Origin: an uncultured Prochlorococcus sp.
Lineage (GTDB): Bacteria > Cyanobacteriota > Cyanobacteriia > PCC-6307 > Cyanobiaceae
Length of the DNA: 64,000 nt
Direction of reading: 5' to 3'
Assembly (NCBI GenBank): GCA_902626435.1
Contig: CACOFO010000001.1
Coordinates: 1-64,000 of the forward strand
Position numbers and translations under genes: made by a program. The first letter of the stretch is position 1. Each line of letters starts with the position of its first letter. The notes below the pieces were generated by a model, which was given only the letters and a program-made list of their open reading frames with translations, searched no databases and was not told the DNA's origin. Shown here piece by piece: positions 14,711-22,779 of the stretch.

Positions 14711-14875
14711 CTAATGCTCATTGATGCAATAGGGATTACTATGTGATTTAACGCAAAAAATGTTTTTGCGTAGATGAGCTCTCATACCTTGTAAATAAAA
14801 ATTTTGTGTCATAAAAACGCCAAAATAAATTAATAAAACCGTCAATATAAGAAGCTCTAATCCTAGGTTGGTCAT
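14711..14875 (-). CDS. Small 'MTNL' membrane protein, long copy
   Basis: A 54-residue protein. The first nine residues (MTNLGLELL) match the products at 9289 and 15414, and a membrane helix runs to about residue 24. The tail is longer and different, basic with two Cys. A perfect AGGAGG at 14885-14890 (complement) precedes the ATG by nine bases. It is transcribed divergently from the 15162 cassette and is followed by the 56-residue gene. Confidence 0.72.
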   Translation of the reverse strand: MTNLGLELLILTVLLIYFGVFMTQNFYLQGMRAHLRKNIFCVKSHSNPYCINEH

Positions 14876-14947
14876 TTTGAGTAACCTCCTTTTGGCTACT
14901 ATTTATTTAGTATCTCTTACATAGAAAAATCAAGAGTGGTAATACCT

Positions 14948-15055
14948 AAAAATAAGAGGGCATTTTTTTGCCCTCTTCGAGTCGTAAGTACCTCACTGTC
15001 CACAAAGTCTATGAAGTACTTTTGCCTCCTGAATAATTTCTACTCCTATTGAATG
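14948..15055 (-). ncRNA. Candidate minus-strand small RNA
   Basis: On the minus strand this region contains an AGGAGTAGAAATTA-type leader (about 15055-15040), an AGGAGG, a long hairpin (AAGTACTTCA with TGAGGTACTT, 15020-14986, one mismatch) and a strong terminator. The terminator is a nine-base-pair stem, AAGAGGGCA with TGCCCTCTT (14954-14977), followed by ATTTTT. The T-run lies on the minus-strand side, which sets the direction. No convincing start codon follows the AGGAGG, so a non-coding RNA is favoured. Confidence 0.45.
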
Positions 15056-15098
15056 GGTAAAGATAGTTGTGACTACAAAGCACTAATACTCGGGTAAT

Positions 15099-15104
15099 TA
15101 TACT
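15099..15104 (+). promoter_or_regulatory. -10-like element for the AGGAGG cassette
   Basis: TATACT is placed so that transcription would start near 15111, giving a leader of about 50 nt before the ATG at 15162. No good -35 is visible. The leader contains two AGGAGG sequences (15124-15129 and 15152-15157); only the second is at a proper distance from the start. Confidence 0.4.
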
Positions 15105-15161
15105 CTATTAATTTCAAGTTAAAAGGAGGATAATTAAGGAGTAGAGATTAAAGGAGGTTTT

Positions 15162-15326
15162 ATGAAACTAACTACTCCATTCACAACTCTCAGAAATGCA
15201 ACTTCAGATATGTGGAGAATGCATGATTTCAATTATCAATTACCCAAAAAAGAATTAAAAAAATATTGGGATCAAGAATGCATAGCGCATCCTACTAATA
15301 GTCATTGCAAAATTTATTGTGATTAA
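15162..15326 (+). CDS. CP12-like C-terminal motif protein, copy 2
   Basis: A 54-residue protein led by a perfect AGGAGG (15152-15157). The last 20 residues carry E-C-I-A-H-P-T-N-S-H-C-K-I-Y-C-D: two Cys separated by eight residues with Pro at the fourth position, as in the CP12 redox loop (C-x3-P-x4-C), plus a third Cys. The N-terminal 30 residues (MKLTTPFTTLRNATS...) are unlike CP12. Its paralogue is at 8996-9202. In both copies the next gene is the short 'MTNL' membrane protein. A redox-responsive peptide is the working idea; it is not shown. Confidence 0.78.
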   Translation: MKLTTPFTTLRNATSDMWRMHDFNYQLPKKELKKYWDQECIAHPTNSHCKIYCD

Positions 15327-15413
15327 TATCCTATCTATTTTAAGTATTCTTAATCTTGATTTTTGGATTTAATCCGTACTAAAGATCAGTTATTAAAAAA
15401 GGAGGAAAAGTAG

Positions 15414-15515
15414 ATGACTAATTTAAGTTTAGAGATTATTTTTTGGACAATCTTAATTACATATCTTGGATTAAGGTTGAATCAAACTTGGAATGGCTAC
15501 AAACAACAATATTAA
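15414..15515 (+). CDS. Small 'MTNL' membrane protein, copy 2
   Basis: A 33-residue protein with a membrane helix at about 7-22 and a tail QTWNGYKQQY. About two thirds of its residues are identical to the product at 9289-9390. AGGAGG at 15400-15405 precedes the ATG. It is second gene of the cassette, 87 bases after the CP12-like gene. Function unknown. Confidence 0.8.
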   Translation: MTNLSLEIIFWTILITYLGLRLNQTWNGYKQQY

Positions 15516-15528
15516 TTAGGAGGGGCAA

Positions 15529-15651
15529 ATGAATCTGCAAACACCATTTTCTTTTACCAAAAAAGATTTGAGAGATCTTGATTACGTAAGGAAAATGCAA
15601 ACTTTAGAAAAAACTCTAAAACAAAGTTTTATAGATAATCCATCTGCATAA
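15529..15651 (+). CDS. Small soluble protein, third cassette gene
   Basis: A 40-residue helical protein (TPFSFTKKDLRDLDYVRKMQ...) ending NPSA. AGGAGG at 15518-15523 ends five bases before the ATG, and the gene starts 13 bases after the 'MTNL' stop. The short TPFSFTKK start recalls the MKLTTPFTTLR start of the first cassette gene, which may reflect a shared N-terminal element. There is no counterpart next to the 9.3-kb copy. Family unknown. Confidence 0.72.
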   Translation: MNLQTPFSFTKKDLRDLDYVRKMQTLEKTLKQSFIDNPSA

Positions 15652-15749
15652 GATTGTTTAGTTTGTTGCCACTAAGTATCAATAAATAATTATTTTTTGC
15701 AAATAAATTCTAGTCGTATTTGTTAATCCCATAGCAGAGAGGTTGAATT

Positions 15750-16268
15750 ATGGAATTAAAATTCTGCCCTACAACTATTTTTAGAGAAACTCCCAAAGTA
15801 ACTTTTTTTGATGCAGGCATAGAGTCTACTAATGGTTGTGATGTAGTTATGCATTCAGGAGAAGCTATATCACCTCCAGATGAATTTAAAAATGAACAGT
15901 ACTACGTTCATAATCATCAAATTGATCACAATTTAGTTATTACTGGTGAGCGTAAATTTATTTTGATAAATCCAAATTGGGACGAGCCACATCATGTGAT
16001 TTATCTAAAAAAATCTATGGGAGCACTTGAAATTCCTATTGGAACTTTTCACAGGTCAATCTCTGGTAAAGAAGGGAGCATTGTTTTAAATCAACCTATA
16101 AGAGATAAATTTTTTGATCCAAAAAAAGAATTTATCCCTCAAAAACTCAACAAATTAAGCCTTATTAAGGCTAGAAAAAGTCCTCCCGTTTATTGGATTT
16201 GGGAAAATGATCAAATCAAAAGATTAATGTTCAATCCTTTAGTTAAAAAAACTGCAAATTCAAATTGA
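15750..16268 (+). CDS. Cupin-fold protein
   Basis: A 172-residue protein. The core has the cupin pattern: YVHNHQIDHNLVITGER (about residues 52-68, with three His and a Glu), a spacer with strands, and a second motif around GALEIPIGTFHRSISG with one more His (about 90-105). These would bind one metal in a beta-barrel. Cupins range from enzymes to storage proteins, so no substrate can be given. It precedes the PhoH gene by 49 bases on the same strand and may be cotranscribed. Confidence 0.72.
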   Translation: MELKFCPTTIFRETPKVTFFDAGIESTNGCDVVMHSGEAISPPDEFKNEQYYVHNHQIDHNLVITGERKFILINPNWDEPHHVIYLKKSMGALEIPIGTFHRSISGKEGSIVLNQPIRDKFFDPKKEFIPQKLNKLSLIKARKSPPVYWIWENDQIKRLMFNPLVKKTANSN

Positions 16269-16317
16269 TATTAAAATTCAAACTCACTTCACACTTAATT
16301 TCAAGAGGACCTTAATC

Positions 16318-17709
16318 ATGAAAAAAAGAGTTATTGTTCTAGATACAAATGTTTTATTACATGATCCTGAGTCACCTCTGCATTTTGCCAATGAAAATGT
16401 TGTAATTCCAATTCAGGTAGTTGAAGAGGTTGATAGATTCAAAAGGGATCCTGGCGAGAAGGGACGAAATGCTAGAAGAGTTTCAAGATTATTAGATAGT
16501 CTCCGAGAAAAAGGTAATCTATCCTCTGGCGTAAAAATTAATAATAAATCTGAGGGGACAATAAAAGTTGCATTTTGCAGAAAAGAGACTACTGATAGAT
16601 TACCCTCAGAGCTTAGTGACAGCAGTGGAGATAATAAGATTTTAGCTGTCGCTCTTGAAGAAAAAAATACCAAAATTTTATCAGACTTTCCTGAAGTCGT
16701 ACTTATTTCAAAAGATACAAATTTAAGAATCAAAGCGGATGCTGTTGGTCTCAAAGCTGAAGATTTTACTAAAGATAAGGTTGCTTTAGATAATTTAGAT
16801 AAGGGTTTTAGGGAAATAGGTTCAAATTCAGATGAGATAAATAAGGTTCAAAAAGATGGGTTTATTTATTTAAGAGATATTAAATCAAAATTTGAACCAT
16901 CTTTAGTGAGTAATGAGGGTGTAATCTTGCGAGATAATTTAAAAGAGAATCATACCTACTTAACAAGATATAATCGATCTGAGAAAAAGTTAGTAGGTCT
17001 AAATTTTTTAAGAAGATCAAATTTAGGCAAAGTAAAACCTAAGAATCTTGAACAAAGTTTTGCTTTAGATTTACTCCTAGATCCAAAAGTTCAATTGGTA
17101 AGTCTTGTAGGAAAAGCTGGTACAGGTAAAACTTTACTTGCTTTGGCAGTAGGATTACATCAAGTTGCAGACGAAAATTTATACGAAAGATTATTAGTAT
17201 CTAGACCACCAATACCTTTAGGCAAAGAATTAGGTTATCTCCCAGGTAGTCTTGATGAAAAATTAGCTCCTTGGATGAAGCCAATAATTGATAATTTAGA
17301 TTATTTAACAACTCCAAATTCAAATAAAAATGGAGCAAGAGTTAATCAAAAAGAAAGAGATATTAACTCTAAGAATTCATGGGAAGACTTGAAAGGCATG
17401 GGTCTCTTAGAAGTAGAGGCAATAAACTACATCAGAGGAAGATCAATACCAAATCAATTTATTCTTATTGATGAAGCCCAAAATTTAACACCTTTAGAAG
17501 TAAAAACTATCGTTACCAGAGCTGGAGAAGGAACAAAAATTGTTTTTACAGGAGATCCAAACCAAATAGATCATCCATATCTTGATTCTGATAGTAACGG
17601 ATTGACTTGGTTAGCTAAAAAATTGCATGGTCAAAAAATAATTGGACACATAACTTTATCTCAAGGAGAAAGAAGTGATTTAGCAGAATTAGCGGCTGAT
17701 CTTTTATAG
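16318..17709 (+). CDS. PIN-PhoH fusion ATPase (PhoH2-like)
   Basis: A 463-residue fusion. Residues 1-150 are a PIN-type RNase domain with the catalytic-type start V-L-D-T-N-V-L (Asp9) and further acidic residues at D-N-K-I-L and S-K-D-T-N. Residues 240-463 are a PhoH ATPase with Walker A GKAGTGKT (265-272) and Walker B ILIDEA (382-387), then FTGDPNQID. PhoH2 proteins act as RNA helicase/RNase (family knowledge). Length is normal. An AGAGGA precedes the ATG. The next gene, for a LOG-family protein, starts 36 bases downstream. Confidence 0.93.
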   Translation: MKKRVIVLDTNVLLHDPESPLHFANENVVIPIQVVEEVDRFKRDPGEKGRNARRVSRLLDSLREKGNLSSGVKINNKSEGTIKVAFCRKETTDRLPSELSDSSGDNKILAVALEEKNTKILSDFPEVVLISKDTNLRIKADAVGLKAEDFTKDKVALDNLDKGFREIGSNSDEINKVQKDGFIYLRDIKSKFEPSLVSNEGVILRDNLKENHTYLTRYNRSEKKLVGLNFLRRSNLGKVKPKNLEQSFALDLLLDPKVQLVSLVGKAGTGKTLLALAVGLHQVADENLYERLLVSRPPIPLGKELGYLPGSLDEKLAPWMKPIIDNLDYLTTPNSNKNGARVNQKERDINSKNSWEDLKGMGLLEVEAINYIRGRSIPNQFILIDEAQNLTPLEVKTIVTRAGEGTKIVFTGDPNQIDHPYLDSDSNGLTWLAKKLHGQKIIGHITLSQGERSDLAELAADLL

Positions 17710-17745
17710 AAAAATGCTTAAAATATTTGTATAGAAAATAATAGA

Positions 17746-18642
17746 ATGGAGAACAATATGAATGACAAGATTAAATGTGATTTTGAACAAGAAAGAAGTA
17801 ACGAGGTTGAATTAGTTGCAAGTAATTTAGAAGCAATTTTAAAATCTAGCACTTACAAACTTGCTCACGAAGATATTGACTTATTAAATACTGATGAAAT
17901 GAGAGGGGTGAGGATGCTCCTTGAGATTACAAAGCCTGAGCAGGTTATTGAAAAAGAAAATATTATTTCAACCGTTATTGTCTTTGGAGGAGTCCACATA
18001 TCAGAAGAAATTACATCCAAAAGAAGGCTAGATGATGCAGAAAAACTTCTTTCAAGTAATCCTAAATCTAAATCTTCAAAGATAAATTTTGAGAGATTAA
18101 AAAATTTGCACTCTCTATCACATTATTATTCCGAAGCAAGAGAATTATCTAAATTAATCTCACTGGATAGCAAAACGAAAAATCCTCATTCTCACGTAAT
18201 AGTTACTGGCGGTGGACCCGGGATTATGGAAGCAGCTAATAGAGGAGCGTTTGATGCTGGATGTAAATCGATTGGATTAAATATAAGCCTGCCTAATGAG
18301 CAACATCCTAATTCTTTTATAACTCCAGGATTATGTTTTAAATTTAATTATTTTGCAATGAGGAAATTTCACTTTGTTATGAGATCTGCCGCTGCTGTTT
18401 TTTTTCCTGGAGGATTTGGAACTTTAGATGAATTATTTGAATTATTAACATTAAGACAAACTGGGATGAAAAAGAATATTCCAATAATTTTATTTGGCAG
18501 AAGCTACTGGGAAAAGTTAATTAATTTTCAATTCCTTTCTGATATGGGTTTGATTGGAGAAAATGATTTGTCTATTTTTCAGTACGCGGATACAGCAAAT
18601 GAGGCTTGGAACTTAATAAAGAATTATAAGTATATTAATTAA
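17746..18642 (+). CDS. LOG-family (TIGR00730) nucleotide phosphoribohydrolase
   Basis: A 298-residue Rossmann-like protein once labelled lysine decarboxylase. Key motifs are GGGPGIMEA (155-163) and PGGFGTLDE (221-229), which form the nucleotide and phosphoribosyl site. In characterised members the reaction is hydrolysis of cytokinin or purine ribonucleoside monophosphates to release the base. An N-terminal extension of about 90 residues is longer than in plant LOG and fits the bacterial subgroup. A second possible start (ATG at 17758) is only four codons in. Confidence 0.92.
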   Translation: MENNMNDKIKCDFEQERSNEVELVASNLEAILKSSTYKLAHEDIDLLNTDEMRGVRMLLEITKPEQVIEKENIISTVIVFGGVHISEEITSKRRLDDAEKLLSSNPKSKSSKINFERLKNLHSLSHYYSEARELSKLISLDSKTKNPHSHVIVTGGGPGIMEAANRGAFDAGCKSIGLNISLPNEQHPNSFITPGLCFKFNYFAMRKFHFVMRSAAAVFFPGGFGTLDELFELLTLRQTGMKKNIPIILFGRSYWEKLINFQFLSDMGLIGENDLSIFQYADTANEAWNLIKNYKYIN

Positions 18643-18799
18643 AAAAAAATTTACCTGTAGCTATCTGTTTCTATTTTTTTTAAAACTTTCTTAGACCAAC
18701 TATCTTCGATAAACTAAACAAAATGCTTTGGGTTTTGCTGGCTTCGAAAAAGTTAACAAAATGCCATAACAGCAGCTCTATTTCCTGCAAATATAAACT

Positions 18800-19258
18800 A
18801 TGAATGAACCTAACTACTGGCTAATGAAAAGTGAGCCTGATGCTTACAGCATAGATAATTTAAAAAATGAAGGGGTAACTTTATGGGACGGGATAAGAAA
18901 TTACCAAGCTCGAAATTTCATGAGAAAAATGATTAGAGGAGATAAGGTTTTTTTCTATCATTCAAATTGCAAACCCCCCGGCATTGTTGGGCTTATGGAG
19001 GTTATAGATCTAAATATTGTTGATCCTACCCAGTTTGATAAAGATTCAAAGTATTTTGATCCAAAATCTAAGCCTGAAAATCCCAGATGGGATTGTGTAA
19101 AGATGAGATACTTATATAAATCAAATAAGATTCTAAGTTTACCTGAATTAAAGATTTTATTTAATGAGGAGGATTTATTAGTTGTAAAAAAAGGGAATAG
19201 GTTATCTATAGTACCTGTCCAAAATCATGTAGCAAAAATACTTTTAGAAAAGATATAA
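18800..19258 (+). CDS. EVE-domain protein (DUF55)
   Basis: A 152-residue single EVE domain, a PUA-like fold that binds modified bases in RNA or DNA in characterised relatives. The typical features are visible: N-Y-W-L-M-K-S-E-P at the start, W-D-G-I-R-N-Y-Q-A-R-N-F-M, the strand V-F-F-Y-H-S, and the G-I-V-G turn. Full length. It is convergent with the DUF2811 gene, with the stops five bases apart. Confidence 0.93.
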   Translation: MNEPNYWLMKSEPDAYSIDNLKNEGVTLWDGIRNYQARNFMRKMIRGDKVFFYHSNCKPPGIVGLMEVIDLNIVDPTQFDKDSKYFDPKSKPENPRWDCVKMRYLYKSNKILSLPELKILFNEEDLLVVKKGNRLSIVPVQNHVAKILLEKI

Positions 19259-19263
19259 AAACC

Positions 19264-19515
19264 TTAATCTTTAAAATTCATTGAAAACATATTTCCAATA
19301 TAGAGTCGCGTTAAATCTCTATTTTGAAACCCTTTTTGCATCAAAAATCCAGCAATAGCAGCTTGTATTATCCTATATTGATCCCAATTAGGATGTTCCT
19401 CAACAAATACTTTCATAGCCTTTTGAAGATTTTCTTGAAGTTCACATTTAAAACTAATTACTTCATCTTTTGGATTAAAGACTTTTGGATTTTTTTCATA
19501 CTTTAACTGTTGCAT
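19264..19515 (-). CDS. DUF2811 family protein
   Basis: An 83-residue cyanobacterial protein of DUF2811. The recognisable core is F-K-C-E-L-Q-E-N-L, then EEHPNWDQYR and AAIAGFLMQKG. It looks like a helical DNA-binding-like small fold, with the AGFL segment probably buried. No function is established. The start at 19515 is supported by length and by the charged N-terminus. Its promoter must be in the gap that contains the paired TTTTCCACA sites. Confidence 0.85.
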   Translation of the reverse strand: MQQLKYEKNPKVFNPKDEVISFKCELQENLQKAMKVFVEEHPNWDQYRIIQAAIAGFLMQKGFQNRDLTRLYIGNMFSMNFKD

Positions 19516-19827
19516 ATTAAAGAACCTGATTGAAATTTAAATCTACAATTTTTAGTTTTCTCCAAAATTGCTAAATCGTCAAGAAGTATTATTAAGAAGC
19601 AGTCTCAGGGCATAGAATGATAAGAATCCAGTCATAAAAGGTGAATTCACAGGAATTTATTTTTATAAATTTAATCATACTGAAATATAAAGATTTATTT
19701 AGAATCAAAAGTTTTCCACAAGCTTAAGATGACTAGATATTTTTTTTAAAAATGATGTGGAAAAGTTGTGAAAAAATTCTTTTTAGAGGGGGAAATATTT
19801 TCTAAAATTTCCGATTTTATTTATCTT
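19516..19827. other. Gene-free gap with inverted TTTTCCACA pair
   Basis: About 310 bases between the DUF2811 gene and the end of the DUF1818 gene, with no ORF I would call. It holds TTTTCCACA at 19712-19720 and its inverted copy TGTGGAAAA at 19756-19764, separated by 35 bases of AT-rich DNA including eight Ts in a row. TTTTCCACA is a common cyanobacterial form of the DnaA box. Confidence 0.55.
19712..19764. promoter_or_regulatory. Inverted pair of DnaA-box-like sites
   Basis: Two perfect TTTTCCACA nonamers in opposite orientation (19712-19720 plus, 19756-19764 minus), with an AT-rich spacer. A third weaker site, TTGTGAAAAA, follows at about 19766-19775. No dnaA or dnaN is beside it, so a DnaA-regulated promoter or a DnaA-titration site is as likely as an origin. 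Confidence 0.45.
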
Positions 19828-20205
19828 TTAATCCATTGATTCCCACATTTTTTTTATTTCATAGAATAAATTTTTTGCTATTGGTATCGGCCAATACATT
19901 TCGAAAGATCTAGTTTGATCTTGACTTTCAAAAACGAACCTTAAATTCCACTCATTCTTTTTCCCTTCTAATTCAATATACCAAGGCAGTTGTTCTAATT
20001 CTAAAGAAATACATTCCTCATCCAATAAATCATTCTTGATATCTGATAGTTGTTCATGAATCTTTATAAGTGAAAGATAAAGTGAATGAAATTCACTTTT
20101 TTGTAATTCAATTGACCAATTTTCAATACCAATCAAAAAGCAAAATTTGCCTTTTTTAAAATCTTTTAGTATTCTCCATTTTTTTTGGTGTTCTACCAAA
20201 ATCAA
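19828..20205 (-). CDS. DUF1818 family protein
   Basis: A 125-residue cyanobacterial protein. It shows the DUF1818 pattern: an N-terminal strand with E-H-Q-K-K-W-R-I-L, then GIENWSIEL, a long helix ([16 protein letters not shown]) and the ending [21 protein letters not shown]. Its start overlaps the end of rpoZ by four bases (ATGA), so the two are coupled. No biochemical role is known. The conserved pairing with rpoZ may hint at a transcription-related one. Confidence 0.85.
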   Translation of the reverse strand: MILVEHQKKWRILKDFKKGKFCFLIGIENWSIELQKSEFHSLYLSLIKIHEQLSDIKNDLLDEECISLELEQLPWYIELEGKKNEWNLRFVFESQDQTRSFEMYWPIPIAKNLFYEIKKMWESMD

Positions 20206-20438
20206 CCAGGAATTAAATCTGGTTGGTCTTGTTCATCGCTGAGTTCGATTATTGATCTTTGAACAGGTTTAATAGTTGACTCTTCTAATAGTCCGTCAAA
20301 ATCATCAAAACGCCTTTGTTTAGCTCTGAAAGCAATTCTAACTGTAGTTAAGTATCTATTAGTTGATTTTCTTATTAAGCTCTCACCTCTTTTTGCCAGA
20401 TCATTTGAATCAATTCCTGCAGTATTTGATATGTTCAT
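20202..20438 (-). CDS. rpoZ: RNA polymerase omega subunit
   Basis: A 78-residue omega subunit. The helical core [19 protein letters not shown] (residues 11-29) and the following I-A-F-R-A-K-Q-R-R are typical of cyanobacterial RpoZ. Omega binds the beta-prime subunit and assists assembly. It is cotranscribed with the DUF1818 gene, whose start overlaps its stop. Confidence 0.93.
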   Translation of the reverse strand: MNISNTAGIDSNDLAKRGESLIRKSTNRYLTTVRIAFRAKQRRFDDFDGLLEESTIKPVQRSIIELSDEQDQPDLIPG

Positions 20439-20530
20439 TAAAAATTTTTTATTATAAAATATATTCTACAGTTACTTGGACAGATTCAAAACATAAATCA
20501 CAAAAACTTAATTGATTCAAATAATCTAAT

Positions 20531-22099
20531 ATGGAAGGATATTTATTCGGAACGCTTGCTATTGATTTAGGGAATACTAATACTGTAGTAGCTTTTCAAG
20601 ATCAGAAAAATATAAATCCTGTTTTAGTTGAAATACCGAATATTACCTCATCTCCAGGAGTTATCCCTACTGCAGTTTGGTTCGATAAACATTCAGAAAT
20701 CTTGAAAATTGGTATTAGTGCTCTAAAGATGAGAGATAGCTCTAATTCGGATTTATTTTTTCATGCGAATTTTAAAAGATTAATTGGAAATCCTATTGAA
20801 AAAATTAACCCAAAAAATATTTTAAACCCAACTCAATGTGGCGAAAAATTTTTTAAATTTTTGTGGGAAAATATACCTCAAGAATATGTAATCAATAGAC
20901 TCGTTTTAACTGCTCCCATCGACACATATAAGGGTTACAGAGAATGGTTGATTAGCCTTTGCAGTGAGGTATCTGTAGATGAAATCGCGTTAGTTGATGA
21001 GCCTACTGCAGCAAGTTTAGGGATCAACGTACCATTTGGCTCAAAAATTATGACACTAGATATAGGAGGAAGCACAATAGATATGAATATAGTCAAAATA
21101 GAGGGAGGAGAAGGAAAATCTGGCCCAATAGCTGAATTATTAAAATTTAATGGAAATGATGTAAGCTCAATTTCAAAACAAAAACTTAGGTGCGCTGAAA
21201 TAATCAGCAAAACAGGCTCAAAAATTGGAGGAAAAGATATTGATCAATGGATCGTTGATTATTTTATTCCCGAAAATAAATATCCGATTAATCTTGTAAA
21301 GGCAGAAGAAATAAAATGTAAACTCAGTTCGCCTAAAATAAATTATGAAGATGAATATCCAACAAAATTTTTAATTGAAGGATATAAAGAAAAAGAATTT
21401 TACTTGAGTAAGGAAATATTTGAGAAAATAATTATAGAGAATAATCTTCTTAAACACCTCAACTCTTTACTAAAAGAATTATTAAATGAAGCAAGAGGTA
21501 ATTTTTGCACAGTAGATGACTTAAATGTAATTATTTTGGTTGGAGGGGGGTCTCAAATTCCATTAATTAAAGAATGGCTTACAAAAAAGATTTCAAAAAT
21601 TCAAATAAAGTCACCACCTCCCATTGAATCAATAGCTTTGGGAGCTTTAGCAATGACCCCAGGTGTAAAAATTAAAGACATATTAAATAAGGGGTTATCT
21701 ATAAGATTATTTAACAAAAGAGAACAAAAACACTTCTGGCATCCAATTTTTTTTAAAGGTCAAACATGGCCAACTGAAAACCCATTAAAACTTATCCTTC
21801 AAGCCAGTAAAAATGAGCAAGAAATATTTGAAATAATAATTGGAGAAACAAAAAAAGAAAGAGAATATGATGTGACTTTTGAAAATGGATTACCTAAATT
21901 GTCAGAGGTTCAAGGTGAAGAAGAAATACTTAAATGGGATAAAGAACCACTCAAAATAGTACTAAAAAATAAATCTTATATTGGAGAAGACAACTTAAAA
22001 CTTTTCTTTAATATCAATAAACAGGCTGACTTATTAGTTAATTGTTTTGATATTAAAGATGAATTTTTAGGAGAATATAATTTAGGAAACATTTTTTGA
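20531..22099 (+). CDS. Hsp70/DnaK-like ATPase, short form
   Basis: A 522-residue Hsp70-family protein. The nucleotide-binding motifs are clear: LAIDLGNTNTVVAF (8-21), LDIGGSTIDM (about 177-186) and LVGGGSQIP (about 336-344). After about residue 375 the substrate-binding part is short and diverged. The helical lid and the acidic EEVD-like end of true DnaK are missing (DnaK is about 630 residues). It is therefore a DnaK-like paralogue, probably with a specialised client, not the main chaperone. No grpE or dnaJ is adjacent. Divergent from rpoZ, with about 90 bases between. Confidence 0.88.
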   Translation: MEGYLFGTLAIDLGNTNTVVAFQDQKNINPVLVEIPNITSSPGVIPTAVWFDKHSEILKIGISALKMRDSSNSDLFFHANFKRLIGNPIEKINPKNILNPTQCGEKFFKFLWENIPQEYVINRLVLTAPIDTYKGYREWLISLCSEVSVDEIALVDEPTAASLGINVPFGSKIMTLDIGGSTIDMNIVKIEGGEGKSGPIAELLKFNGNDVSSISKQKLRCAEIISKTGSKIGGKDIDQWIVDYFIPENKYPINLVKAEEIKCKLSSPKINYEDEYPTKFLIEGYKEKEFYLSKEIFEKIIIENNLLKHLNSLLKELLNEARGNFCTVDDLNVIILVGGGSQIPLIKEWLTKKISKIQIKSPPPIESIALGALAMTPGVKIKDILNKGLSIRLFNKREQKHFWHPIFFKGQTWPTENPLKLILQASKNEQEIFEIIIGETKKEREYDVTFENGLPKLSEVQGEEEILKWDKEPLKIVLKNKSYIGEDNLKLFFNINKQADLLVNCFDIKDEFLGEYNLGNIF

Positions 22100-22100
22100 T

Positions 22101-22646
22101 CTAAAGTTGTTCTAGAAAAACGCCTTCTTCATTATCAACATTATTTAGGCGTAAGCTAATACTTTCATTTTTTTTTGTAGAAACTTTTTTACCACAAAAA
22201 TCAGGTTGGATAGGTAGTTCTCTATGACCTCTATCTATCATGACTAATAACATCACTCTTTGAGGCCTGCCCCAGAAATATAAAGCATCCATTGCAGCTC
22301 TAATTGTTCTCCCGGTATAAATCACGTCATCTATCAATAAAATTTCTTTTTTCTCAATTGGTGTAGGTATATCAGTTGCTTTTATTAGCCGTGTTCCTAC
22401 TCTATTTTGATCATCCCTATAAAAAGTTGGATCAATCGTTCCTTTTCTTAGTTTTAAACCTGTCCTAGACAACAATTCCTTTTTTAGAGCTACGGCTAAA
22501 TCAATTCCTCTAGTAGGAATACCGACCAAAAGAAGGTTCTCTAAATTTTCTACTTTTTCAATAATTTCGGAAGTTAAACGTGCAAGGGTTTTTTTAAGCT
22601 CAACCTCATTAAGTATTACAATATTTTTAGTTTTATTGGACATCAT
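22101..22646 (-). CDS. pyrR: PyrR: pyrimidine regulator / uracil phosphoribosyltransferase
   Basis: A 181-residue phosphoribosyltransferase. The PRPP-binding loop EILLIDDVIYTGRTIRAAMD (101-120) is exact for PyrR, including the TGRT phosphate loop, and VGIPTRGIDLA (41-51) and YRDD (76-79) also fit. In Gram-positives PyrR attenuates pyr operon mRNA; in cyanobacteria its RNA role is unclear, while the UPRTase activity is likely. Convergent with the Hsp70-like gene, one base apart. The start may be Met2. Confidence 0.95.
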   Translation of the reverse strand: MMSNKTKNIVILNEVELKKTLARLTSEIIEKVENLENLLLVGIPTRGIDLAVALKKELLSRTGLKLRKGTIDPTFYRDDQNRVGTRLIKATDIPTPIEKKEILLIDDVIYTGRTIRAAMDALYFWGRPQRVMLLVMIDRGHRELPIQPDFCGKKVSTKKNESISLRLNNVDNEEGVFLEQL

Positions 22647-22779
22647 TTATCAATAAAAAATTTTGCTCAATATTTTTATAAATTAGCAAAAGCTAACTAT
22701 TTTGAATATAAATTGTTAAAGAGTAGCGTTTAAAGCTAAATTTAAGATTGGATCACTTAAAAATCAATTTGATCTAAAT

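Noticed and set aside
1-16000. Possible genomic-island boundary by tRNA or integrase.
   Set aside because: I searched by eye for tRNA T-loop sequences, integrase-like genes and flanking direct repeats and found none in the window.
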